Shown piece after piece: positions 16,920-24,344 of a DNA stretch of 64,000 nucleotides (positions within the stretch are counted from its first letter, which is position 1; every line of letters begins with the position of its first letter). The notes beneath the pieces are model-generated. The model was not told the DNA's origin and did not search any database. It saw only the letters and a program-made list of their open reading frames with translations. The DNA is taken from NCBI GenBank assembly GCA_963771545.1, contig CAVYTX010000003.1, positions 62,001 through 126,000 on the forward strand, given 5' to 3'. The position numbers were made by a program, and so were the translations under genes. The stretch is from CAKZLS01 sp963771545. GTDB taxonomy: Bacteria > Pseudomonadota > Alphaproteobacteria > Rhodospirillales > Defluviicoccaceae.

Positions 16920-17931
16920 TCAAGTGCAAGACCGGAGTTGAATTAGGAATGCCTCGGCTGGTGTGAGATAGCCGAGACGTTTTCGGGGAGTGGTGTTGTT
17001 GGCCCAGACGATGTCTTGGATGTCCTGCTCGGTGTAATCGGAGAACTCGGTGTTGCGTGGCAGATCGCGCCTGAGAATGCCGTTTGCGTTTTCGATGGAG
17101 CCGCGCTGCCAAGGCGAGTAGGGGTCACAGAAGAAGGTGAGGAGGCCAAGGCCGCCCTCCAGCTTCTGGTGCTGGGCGAATTCCGAACCATTGTCGAATG
17201 TGATGGAGCGCCTGGCGGCCTTGGGCAAGACGGAGAACAGAGCGGTGAGTTTGGCGGCGGTGGCCTCTGCGGTCTTGCTTGGCAAGCCGCCGGCCAGGGT
17301 CAGGCCGGTCTTGCGCTCGACGGCGGTCAAGAGATTGCCTTTTTGCGTGCGGAACTGCATGAGATCGCCTTCCCAGTGGCCGAAAACGCTCCGGTTATCG
17401 ATGGCTGGGTCTCGTTCATGGATGGAACGGCGCCCCAGGATCGGATCGCGGCGGCGCTTGAAATACCGCCGTCCTCGGGTTGCCTTGGCACGCGCCAGAT
17501 AGCGGTGGAGCTTCTGGGACCGAACCTTGGGCCGGTAGATATAGCGATAGATCGACTCGTGGCTCACCGTGTGCCGGGATCCCCGCAGCCTGAGCCTGCC
17601 GGAGATCTGTTCCGGCGGCCAGCCCATCGCAAGGTGGTCGTCGACATGCTCCTTCAGCGGGCTCAGGCGCTCGATCCGCGAGCATCGCCGGCAGCGCGAC
17701 AATGCGATCCGGTCCGCCGAGGCCGGCCTGTAGCCACCCTTGGGAAGGCTGTTGCGCCTGAGTTCGCGTCCGATCGTCGAGGGATGACGCCCCATGATCC
17801 TCGCAATCTCGCTCGAAGCTTTCCCGGCATCATGATGCCGGGAAAGCTCAATCCGCTCGTCAAAATCGAGCTGTCCATAATGCTTGCCCATCGCAACTCC
17901 GGAACATACTGGTGTTGCACTTCGTTTGTGA
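16915..17931 (-). mobile_element. IS30-family insertion sequence
   Basis: The element is about 1.0 kb with one transposase gene and imperfect terminal inverted repeats. The left end reads CAAGTGCAAGACCGG from 16921, and the right end, read inward on the minus strand, reads CGAAGTGCAACACCAG around 17912-17927. It interrupts the WD40 gene. Exact ends and target duplication cannot be fixed by eye. Confidence 0.8.
16920..17891 (-). CDS. IS30-family transposase
   Basis: A 323-residue DDE transposase of normal length. It has the N-terminal HTH (KASSEIARIMGRHPSTIGRELRRN), then WPPEQISGRL and HESIYRYIY, and the catalytic triad in HWEGDL, TFDNGSEFA and GSIENANG, with RDLPRNTEF typical of the family. 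The stop codon lies inside the terminal repeat. It looks intact and potentially active. Confidence 0.95.
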   Translation of the reverse strand: MGKHYGQLDFDERIELSRHHDAGKASSEIARIMGRHPSTIGRELRRNSLPKGGYRPASADRIALSRCRRCSRIERLSPLKEHVDDHLAMGWPPEQISGRLRLRGSRHTVSHESIYRYIYRPKVRSQKLHRYLARAKATRGRRYFKRRRDPILGRRSIHERDPAIDNRSVFGHWEGDLMQFRTQKGNLLTAVERKTGLTLAGGLPSKTAEATAAKLTALFSVLPKAARRSITFDNGSEFAQHQKLEGGLGLLTFFCDPYSPWQRGSIENANGILRRDLPRNTEFSDYTEQDIQDIVWANNTTPRKRLGYLTPAEAFLIQLRSCT

Positions 17932-18247
17932 ATTTAAGGCATCGCCATCAGAAAGCGGTTGAATCAGTGAGGAGGCCGTTACCGACAAGACCGCAAGAAG
18001 CGGAGCGGGGTAAAGGCTAGCATTATACTGGACCGTACGTTGTAATCGCCGAATTGGGGTCAGCTGTATCGGGTTTGTTGCCCAAATATGGGGATTCTTG
18101 GGAGGGATTAGACTATATTGTGTAGCGTGACCGGTTGGAGGGTTGGGAGCAGGCATATGGATCACCATGAGGCGGCTTGGCAAGCGGGAAAATCCGTCCT
18201 TGTCGGCGCGTGCGCCGCTGATCAACTATTAGGATCAATGGACTTTG

Positions 18248-18316
18248 ACTCTTTCGATTTAAATACGCCGTCTCGTCCTTGGATACGTCCAGTCCTTCAT
18301 ACTCCACCGTAGTCAC
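18248..18316 (-). pseudogene. IS110-family transposase remnant (5' end)
   Basis: Starting at a GTG (18316) behind AAGGAG, the first 18 codons read VTTVEYEGLDVSKDETAY, which matches the highly conserved N-terminus of IS110-family transposases with its catalytic Asp (GLDVSK). After that the frame loses resemblance. Only the first ~60-70 bases seem to survive. Confidence 0.6.
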
Positions 18317-18537
18317 TCTCCTTGTTTGGTCCCTTGGGGGTGTTATCTTCGACCCGAACTATAGGCCCGGGAGGTGACTACCGGAATTACGCTATGTATT
18401 AGTATGGGGTGGAGGAGTTGACCCGCCCAGCCTCCAAGCCTTGTGCTGTTCGTCGCGACAAGCGATGAGGAAGTGCGAAACGCCTCCGTTCTCGTGACAT
18501 GGGATGGTTGCACCGCGAAATAAAAGCGAGACTGCTA

Positions 18538-18581
18538 CAAAGCTAGACGCGACCCCCATTGGCGCAAAGCTAGACGCGACC
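18538..18581. repeat. 17-base direct repeat, period 27
   Basis: CAAAGCTAGACGCGACC occurs at 18538-18554 and 18565-18581. Closely spaced direct repeats containing CAAAGC are reminiscent of the nested terminal repeats of IS21-type elements, so this may be an orphan end. Confidence 0.5.
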
Positions 18582-18659
18582 TCATTGTCGAAAAATAGGA
18601 ACAACATCCTAGAAAAAACTTGCGTTTTTAACCCATTTGGGTATTATTTAAATCTATCA

Positions 18660-18688
18660 TTGATCATCGTATATCACGGTGATACATA
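18660..18688 (+). promoter_or_regulatory. Promoter with palindromic operator, toxin-antitoxin module
   Basis: TTGATC (18660-18665) and TACATA (18683-18688) are separated by 17 bases. The perfect 13-base palindrome TATCACGGTGATA (18672-18684) lies in the spacer and touches the -10, an ideal place for autorepression by the HTH antitoxin. Transcription should start at about the ATG (18696), implying a leaderless message. Confidence 0.55.
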
Positions 18689-18695
18689 ACGGTGC

Positions 18696-19025
18696 ATGAG
18701 TGTACCATTCGATAAGCCGCTATCGCCCGGGAAGGCAACCGAGCATATTCGCTCAAAAGCCAACCCGGGCTTGCGGCTCAGTTGGACCGCTCATGCCAGG
18801 GATCGAATGAGGGAACGTGGCCTGATCATGGGTGACGTTCTCCATGTTCTGAAGCACGGTTTTGTTTTCGAAGATGGTGAACCGGCGACCCAACCGGGTT
18901 GCTTCAAGAACAAGATGGAGTGCACGACACCGAATTCGGGAGGACGCACGGTCCGGATCGTGGTGATTCCGGCGGCCTCGAACAGCGTAAAAATATTAAC
19001 CGTCATGTGGAAAGATGAAAACTGA
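18696..19025 (+). CDS. DUF4258-like putative toxin
   Basis: A 109-residue protein with the DUF4258 pattern: LSWTAHARDRMRERGL, DVLHVLKHG, then a C-terminal beta strand pair (RTVRIVVIPA, VKILTVMW). Such proteins are commonly paired with MqsA/HigA-like HTH antitoxins, and the RelE-like layout suggests an RNA-targeting toxin. The HTH gene follows after 104 bases. It appears leaderless. Toxicity is inferred from gene pairing. Confidence 0.7.
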   Translation: MSVPFDKPLSPGKATEHIRSKANPGLRLSWTAHARDRMRERGLIMGDVLHVLKHGFVFEDGEPATQPGCFKNKMECTTPNSGGRTVRIVVIPAASNSVKILTVMWKDEN

Positions 19026-19129
19026 CGGAGAAAGGCGACGCGAAGCGGGATCATAAAAAGGAAGATAGGTACTGACGCCGATGGGCCGAATGGGGCCGCC
19101 GGTCGCGCCATGCGCGCCAGGAGAGGACG

Positions 19130-19582
19130 ATGGCAAACGAATATCGCTACGAAGAGTGTGGCCTGGACAACGTGGTTATCCATGGCATGGAGATTGTCGT
19201 CGATGATGCGGGTGACGAAGTGTACAGCATCCCGAATGTCATGGGGCTGCATCACGTTATCGCTCACTGCATCATCACCGCCGACCGCGGCATTTCGCCC
19301 GACGAGCTTCGGTTTCTACGCACCGAGATGGGCTTAACACAGGCCGAATTGGCGCAGCTTGTGAAGAAGGATCATCAGACCATCGGTCGTTGGGAGCGTG
19401 GCGAAAAGCCCATCGATCCCAACGCCGAAGTGGTGATCCGGGTCATTGCCGCCGAGAAGCTGGGGATCGACAAGGGCGTTTCGATGGAAGACCTGGCAAG
19501 GCGCTGCATCCCCTCGGCCGAGTTCAAGACCATCGCCATCGACGGCAGCAATCCGGAAAACTATCGGCCGCTCGCCGCGTGA
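19130..19582 (+). CDS. MqsA/HigA-like HTH antitoxin
   Basis: A 150-residue protein. The N-terminal half (YRYEECGLDNVVIHGMEI) resembles the MqsA-like N-domain but has a single Cys, so the zinc site looks lost. Residues ~60-110 form an XRE HTH (RTEMGLTQAELAQLVKKDHQTIGRWERGEKPI). A strong AGGAGAGG ribosome-binding site precedes the ATG. It probably neutralises the DUF4258 product and represses the operon by binding 18672-18684. Toxin-before-antitoxin order matches mqsRA and higBA. Confidence 0.8.
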   Translation: MANEYRYEECGLDNVVIHGMEIVVDDAGDEVYSIPNVMGLHHVIAHCIITADRGISPDELRFLRTEMGLTQAELAQLVKKDHQTIGRWERGEKPIDPNAEVVIRVIAAEKLGIDKGVSMEDLARRCIPSAEFKTIAIDGSNPENYRPLAA

Positions 19583-19932
19583 AACACGGACAGGGGAGTC
19601 AGTGGGTCAGGCCTAGAATTGCAGCATGCTGAATGATGATCCGCTTCTACAGCGAACCTGCCCCCTAACCAAGGGGTCAGGTCTAGCATGATAGCGCAAG
19701 CAAAAACCGAATGTTCCAGGTGGTTCGAGGTCGATTTCGGCGCGCGTCGTGAACGTCTCTGGAATGCCGGCGCGCTGCGCGCCTCGCAAAGACACGGCGG
19801 CGCGGGAGGCGGCGGATTTCCGCAGCCGTCGTCGCGAGCGTAGTGTGGCGATCCAGAACTGCCGAACTTTGCGCAGAATCAGCTCAGCCTTAATTTTTTT
19901 TTGGACAGGAGTGATCGTTGGTCCTGACGGCC
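19583..19932. other. Intergenic repeats between antitoxin and cyclase
   Basis: This holds two GGGTCAGGYCTAG motifs (19604-19616 and 19674-19686) bracketing ~58 bases, and a ~80-base dispersed repeat at 19787-19866. No gene was recognised. Confidence 0.5.
19787..19866. repeat. Dispersed ~80-base repeat, copy 1
   Basis: AAGACACGGCGGCGCGGG...TCGCGAGCGTAGTGTGGCGATCCAGAACTGCCG (abridged) is similar to 22201-22290. The end resembles the GATCCAGA-containing intergenic repeats common in alphaproteobacteria. Confidence 0.5.
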
Positions 19933-21150
19933 TCAGCGTCCGATTGCTTGCGCCGTCAAATCCAGCGTGAAGAGTTCCTGTGGTCGGGTGACGCCGCGCA
20001 GGGCATAGCGGCCAAGCGAGACCAGGCGGCTATCCCGGCCGGAGGTCGCCTCGGCGAAGGCTTGGGAGATCACCAGCGATTGGTCGAGCGAGCGGCACAT
20101 GGACTCGATGCGGGAAACCTCGTTGACGGCCGGGCCGACCACCGTGAAGTCGAGGCGGTTCTGGGCTCCGATGTTGCCGAACATGACCTCGCCGAGATGG
20201 AGAGCGATATAGAAGCGGCTGACCGGCAGCCCCTTCGCCTGGCGCCGCGACGTCAGCGCGTCGACCTTCTGGAGCGCCTGTTCGGCCGCGGTCAAGGACG
20301 CGGCGCAACAGTCCGCGTCCGAGCCCAAACTGAAGATCGCGAGGAGCCCGTCGCCCATGAACTTCAGGACCTGGCCGCCAACATCGTGCAGCGTGGTGAC
20401 CATGGCGTCGAAGTAATCGTCCAACAGCGCCATGAGCTCGTCGCGGGGCAGTTTGTCGGCCAGCTTGGTGAAGCCTTGCAGGTCGCACGACCAGAGCGCC
20501 GCGCGGATCGAGTCGCCCTGGCCGCGCTGTACGTTGCCGTCGAGCACGCGCTTGCCGGCATCGCGGCCGAGATAGGTCTCGAGCACGGTTTCGGCGATGC
20601 GGTGGGTCGAGGCGTCCTTGGCGACAAGCGCCAGGACGGGCGCGATCTCCCCGATTGCGGCGAGGTCGTCCCCGGAGAAGCCGCCCGGCGCGTCGCTCAC
20701 CCAGGACGTCAGGATGCGGTCCACCGGCCCCACCACATGGGCGCCGCCGAAGCGGCTCTGCAGGGCGAAATAATCGGTCCCGCCCTTGGCGCGAAACGTC
20801 TCCAGCAAGGGTAGCTCCGCCAGGTCTGCGACGTCCAGCCGATGGCGCATGCTCGGGTCCCCAGCCACGATCATCTTCTCGAATGGCGAGGGATTGGCCC
20901 TGATGGCGGGATCGATCGGCACCCGGTTCCAGGATTCCTGGGTGGCTTCCCGCGCGCCCTTCCACCAATAGAAGATGTGACCGCCGATCATGGGGTGCAG
21001 CGTGGGCTGATAGATGTTCGCCCGGAGCACGGAGACGCCGGCCTCCGCGAGGCGCGCGCACAGGGCGGGAAGCAGCTCTGTCTCGGGTGTGCCCTCCAGG
21101 CCCTGCGAGACGACCCATCGAATGATCGTGAGTTTGTTTTTCGGGGTCAT
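19933..21150 (-). CDS. Adenylate/guanylate cyclase (class III)
   Basis: A 405-residue cytoplasmic protein. Residues ~1-210 form an N-terminal sensory region without a recognised motif or membrane segment. The C-terminal CHD domain has the metal-binding Asp in WSCDLQGFTKLAD and in LKFMGDGLLAIF, and the transition-state Asn and Arg in VVGPAVNEVSRIE. It should therefore be catalytically competent and make cAMP or cGMP. The N-terminal layout (ELLPALCARLAEAGVSVLRANIY) is like adenylate cyclases common in rhizobia and Rhodospirillales. It is a single-gene unit. Confidence 0.88.
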   Translation of the reverse strand: MTPKNKLTIIRWVVSQGLEGTPETELLPALCARLAEAGVSVLRANIYQPTLHPMIGGHIFYWWKGAREATQESWNRVPIDPAIRANPSPFEKMIVAGDPSMRHRLDVADLAELPLLETFRAKGGTDYFALQSRFGGAHVVGPVDRILTSWVSDAPGGFSGDDLAAIGEIAPVLALVAKDASTHRIAETVLETYLGRDAGKRVLDGNVQRGQGDSIRAALWSCDLQGFTKLADKLPRDELMALLDDYFDAMVTTLHDVGGQVLKFMGDGLLAIFSLGSDADCCAASLTAAEQALQKVDALTSRRQAKGLPVSRFYIALHLGEVMFGNIGAQNRLDFTVVGPAVNEVSRIESMCRSLDQSLVISQAFAEATSGRDSRLVSLGRYALRGVTRPQELFTLDLTAQAIGR

Positions 21151-21414
21151 GGGGGCTGCCGGCGTCCAAGGTTTTCCAACGGCTTCGCTCTATTGAGCTC
21201 TATTGGAGGGAATCGCGGCATGACGCTTCAGGCCTGTTCCGGAAGCCGTCATCCGTGGGCGTCTCCACAATCAGTGTACAATAGGTTCGATTTGCGGCAA
21301 TAGGGCGGAAATCCGCCTCACCAGCCCGACAACCCGTTCTCTCCGGGATGTCGGTGGTCGTTGGTATTACCCCGATCATTCACCCGCGGTAGCCATGCCG
21401 GCGATTCCAAGGGA

Positions 21415-21894
21415 TCACGATCGGCCATCCCTGGTCTTTTCGCTGGCGACCCCAGCGTTCATGGCCCGCCAGAACGCGGTGGGCGTCAGGATCGGCACGG
21501 AAACGGTGTCCGCCATGACAAGCAGGTCGGTGTCGCCGGTGATCAGGGCGTCGACCTGGGCGGCGAGCGCCAGCGCCAGGAACGGTCGATCATGGGGGTC
21601 GCGGCAGTGGGGGAGATCGGTGGGGTTGGGTACGGTGACGGTTTCGCACCAGGGCAAATAATCGCCGAGCAGGTCCGCGCGTTCGTCATCGTTCAGATTG
21701 AATTTCGGATACCCCAGGACCCGGATCAGTTCCGTAGTGGTGTCGCGGCTGGCTTGCGGGCGGATGGCGCCGGACTGCCAAGCATGGCGCAGCCACGCCA
21801 AGGACCCCGCGGGAAACAGCAAGGCCGAGAGCAAGACGTTTGTGTCGAGCACGATACGCGCCGGGGTGCCGAGCACGATACGTGCAGCAGTCAT
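21415..21894 (-). CDS. PIN-domain toxin
   Basis: A 159-residue PIN-domain ribonuclease-type toxin. Acidic sites are visible in RIVLDTNVLLSAL, TTELIRVLG and ALITGDTDLLVM. The ATG at 21894 overlaps the antitoxin TGA as ATGA, so translation is coupled. The N-terminus carries a duplicated RIVLGTPA/RIVLDTNV segment from a 24-base direct repeat (21846-21858 and 21870-21882), adding eight residues before the first catalytic Asp. Confidence 0.88.
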   Translation of the reverse strand: MTAARIVLGTPARIVLDTNVLLSALLFPAGSLAWLRHAWQSGAIRPQASRDTTTELIRVLGYPKFNLNDDERADLLGDYLPWCETVTVPNPTDLPHCRDPHDRPFLALALAAQVDALITGDTDLLVMADTVSVPILTPTAFWRAMNAGVASEKTRDGRS

Positions 21895-22127
21895 CCGCCT
21901 TTGCGGTCGTCGTGGCGCGCCCAAGCCACGGCGCCGGCCACGTCGTCCTCGGTGATGCCCAGGTCGGCGAGCTTGGACCTCACGGCATCGGCGCGGTTGA
22001 TCCGCACCGGCGTCAGCACGATACGGCCCTGCTCCTCGGACACGTCGAAATACTCCGTCCCCGCGCAGAACGACAGCACCGCCTTGGGCAGCGTCAACTG
22101 GTTCTTGGACGTCAGTTTCGCAAGCAT
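21891..22127 (-). CDS. AbrB/MazE-type antitoxin
   Basis: A 78-residue protein with an N-terminal swapped-hairpin DNA-binding domain (MLAKLTSKNQLTLPKAVL) and a short acidic C-terminal half that would wrap the toxin. The ATG at 22127 is behind AGGAATTG. It overlaps the PIN toxin by 4 bases and is first in the operon, as usual for autoregulated modules of this type. Confidence 0.88.
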   Translation of the reverse strand: MLAKLTSKNQLTLPKAVLSFCAGTEYFDVSEEQGRIVLTPVRINRADAVRSKLADLGITEDDVAGAVAWARHDDRKGG

Positions 22128-22200
22128 GGTCAATTCCTATAGTAAGGATGTAAGAATATAATGCAGTGCCGTTAACGATCTTTCAAGGATTTATCTCATC

Positions 22201-22290
22201 AAGACACGGTGGCGCGGGCGGTGGCGCGGCCGGCGGCGCACTCTCCGGCCGTCTTCGCGAGAGTAGCGCGACGATCCAGAACCGTCGCCC
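22201..22290. repeat. Dispersed ~80-base repeat, copy 2
   Basis: AAGACACGGTGGCGCGGG at 22201 and TCGCGAGAGTAGCGCGACGATCCAGAACC near 22255 (abridged) parallel 19787-19866, with several differences. The two copies bracket the cyclase and PIN module. Confidence 0.45.
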
Positions 22291-22354
22291 TTGCCGCAAA
22301 ACCGGCGCAACCCGATCTCTTCCCGGACGGCGGTGAGCGTTGGCTTTATTCCGA

Positions 22355-22783
22355 TCATTCGCCCAGCAGATAATGGGCGTGGGCGGCGGCGACGGGCTTG
22401 TCGGGGGCGTCCTGCCAGGCCACCATCCGTACGTTGGCGACGCGGCGTCCCTGTTTGATGACGGTGCCGCGCGCGAACGTGTCGGCGGCCATGCACGGGC
22501 GCAGGTAGTCCACGGAAAGGTTGACGATCTTCGGCACCACGGCGGCTTCCGTCTCGGCCAGAAGATGCACGATGCCGGCGTGTTCCAGCAGCGCGCCCAC
22601 GACACCGCCGTGGATGGCGCGGATCAGATAGTTGCCGATGTTGCTCTCGCGAAAGCGCAGCACGGTGATCAGGCCCTGTTCGTCCATGAACGATTCGAGG
22701 CCGACGGTCCGGGCGTAGGGGATCAGCGCATTGAAGTCGAGGATGTCGCCCGCCTGCCTGAGCGCCGCGATGGTTTTCAGCAT
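22355..22783 (-). CDS. PaaI-type hotdog thioesterase (second)
   Basis: A 142-residue hotdog-fold acyl-CoA thioesterase-like protein with the signature RAIHGGVVGALLEHAG and LSVDYLRPCMA. The start at 22783 overlaps the upstream paralogue by 7 bases. The acyl substrate is unknown; the pairing suggests a heteromer or a recent tandem duplication. Confidence 0.85.
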   Translation of the reverse strand: MLKTIAALRQAGDILDFNALIPYARTVGLESFMDEQGLITVLRFRESNIGNYLIRAIHGGVVGALLEHAGIVHLLAETEAAVVPKIVNLSVDYLRPCMAADTFARGTVIKQGRRVANVRMVAWQDAPDKPVAAAHAHYLLGE

Positions 22784-23310
22784 GGCTGTCCCCCTCCCTT
22801 CGGCTCCGATTCGCCCACGGCCCTCTTTCCGGGGTTGGTCTTCTTGGCTTTTCCTTGATTTCTTCCGGTGGCGAACCCGGTGGCGGTGAGCATGAAGGTG
22901 CCGGTGCAGTTGGCGATCGGGTCGCCGGCCACGTCGTGATAGGCGAGCCCGCGCACGAAGGCCACGTGCTCGGTCACCTTGTAACACTCCGCGGACGCCC
23001 GGATGACCTCGCCCGGTGTCGCCGGTCGCAGGTAGTCGATGCGCAGATCCAGGGTCGCGAGCGGAGTGTTTTCGGGAACCGCGCTCATCACCGCCACGCC
23101 GCATAGCGTATCCAGCATCGCCGTGATGACGCCGCCATGGACCACGCCCGTCTTGGGATTGCCGATCAGCTTCTTGTCGTACGCGATTTCCATGAAGGCC
23201 TTGCCGTGCCGAAGTTCGGTAATGGCCATTCCCAAGGCCTTGTAGTGCGGCATGGCGGCGACGACTTTCTTGAGCATGTCGAGGTCGGGAAGCGGTCCGG
23301 CGGGTCTCAC
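22777..23310 (-). CDS. PaaI-type hotdog thioesterase (first)
   Basis: A 177-residue hotdog thioesterase with GNPKTGVVHGGVITAMLDTLCG and LRIDYLRPATPGEV. The C-terminal ~25 residues are a basic, low-complexity tail. A GTG start at 23310 lies behind GAAAGG; the ATG at 23277 is an alternative. It overlaps the next gene by 7 bases. Confidence 0.85.
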   Translation of the reverse strand: MRPAGPLPDLDMLKKVVAAMPHYKALGMAITELRHGKAFMEIAYDKKLIGNPKTGVVHGGVITAMLDTLCGVAVMSAVPENTPLATLDLRIDYLRPATPGEVIRASAECYKVTEHVAFVRGLAYHDVAGDPIANCTGTFMLTATGFATGRNQGKAKKTNPGKRAVGESEPKGGGQPC

Positions 23311-23372
23311 GGGAAGCCTTTCGATGTCTCAAATGATCGATCGGGTTCCCAATATAAGCGATATTGTCGAGA

Positions 23373-23396
23373 ATTGTTGCTCTTTAACAATATAAT
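23373..23396 (+). promoter_or_regulatory. -10 TATAAT with overlapping inverted repeat
   Basis: A consensus TATAAT (23391-23396) is overlapped by the inverted repeat ATTGTT-N7-AACAAT (23373-23391). It sits 28 bases before the dienelactone hydrolase ATG and is a plausible operator-controlled promoter. A good -35 is not obvious. Confidence 0.4.
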
Positions 23397-23424
23397 GGTC
23401 ACGGCTTTTGGCGGAGAGGGACTC

Positions 23425-24096
23425 ATGGGCGAATGGATCGAGTTGACGGCGTCGGACGGACACGCGCTGGATGCCTATAGGGCGCCGCCGGCAGGGGCGC
23501 GCAAGGGTGGTGTGGTGGTCGTTCAGGAGATCTTCGGCGTCAACGGGCATATCCGAAGCGTCTGTGACCGGTACGCGGCGGAGGGCTACGAGGCGTTGGC
23601 CCCGGCGCTGTTCAATCGCATCCGGCCCTGCGTCGAGCTCAACTATGACGAGGCCGGCGTGACGCAGGGCCGCGAACTCGCTTCCGCCATCGGTTGGGAC
23701 CATCCCACCCGCGACATCGAGGCGGCCGCGCGGGCCCTCGACGCCGGCGGCAAGGCCGGTGTGGTGGGCTATTGCTGGGGAGCGTCGTGGGTCTGGGTGG
23801 CGGCCTGCCGGTTGGATCTGGCGTGCGCCGCCTGCTACTACGGCCGCCATATCGTCGAGTTTTTGGACGAGAAGCCGCGCTGTCCGGTGATCCTGCACTT
23901 CGGCGCCGACGACGCGACGATCCCGAGCGAAAGCGTCGACGCGATCCGGACCGCCAATCCGGATATCCCGATCCATGTGTACGAGGGCGCCGGCCACGGT
24001 TTCAATTGCGACAAACGCCCCGACTTCCGGCCCGAGGCCGCCGCCGTCGCCTTGGAGCGGACACTGGCGCTCTTCGCACGGCACATCGGCGGCTGA
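23425..24096 (+). CDS. Dienelactone hydrolase family protein
   Basis: A 223-residue alpha/beta hydrolase. The nucleophile is Cys in VVGYCWGAS, with the acid in HFGADDATIP and the His in YEGAGHGFNCD, as in dienelactone hydrolases. It begins MGEWIELTASDGHALDAY; the longer open frame upstream is not coding. The substrate could be a dienelactone or another ester; no aromatic degradation genes are nearby. It is divergent from the thioesterases. Confidence 0.9.
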   Translation: MGEWIELTASDGHALDAYRAPPAGARKGGVVVVQEIFGVNGHIRSVCDRYAAEGYEALAPALFNRIRPCVELNYDEAGVTQGRELASAIGWDHPTRDIEAAARALDAGGKAGVVGYCWGASWVWVAACRLDLACAACYYGRHIVEFLDEKPRCPVILHFGADDATIPSESVDAIRTANPDIPIHVYEGAGHGFNCDKRPDFRPEAAAVALERTLALFARHIGG

Positions 24097-24344
24097 TCCT
24101 CTCTCCATCGTTGAACCGATTCGGCGCAATCGGACCGGACTTCGGCCGCGCGTGCCGTCATCGGCGACGGGAGTCCGGCGGGAATCCTGATCTCCCCAAG
24201 CGGGGGTAGATCGACCGGCCTCGTTTGGGTAGTCCAAGATCAATATATTGAGGTGGGGAGGCGGTCTGTGCGCCATATATACGGCAAAGTCGCTCACGGG
24301 GCGCGTCGTACACTCTCTCTCCGGAGTTGTCGGGAACCTCGGTC

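Larger units (their letters stand above)
17932..18671. other. Mobile-element debris, no intact gene
   Basis: This ~740-base stretch between the IS30 and the toxin-antitoxin module has a GGGGTCAG motif near 18055, an IS110 remnant at 18248-18316, and a 17-base direct repeat at 18538-18581. No complete gene is evident. Confidence 0.5.
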
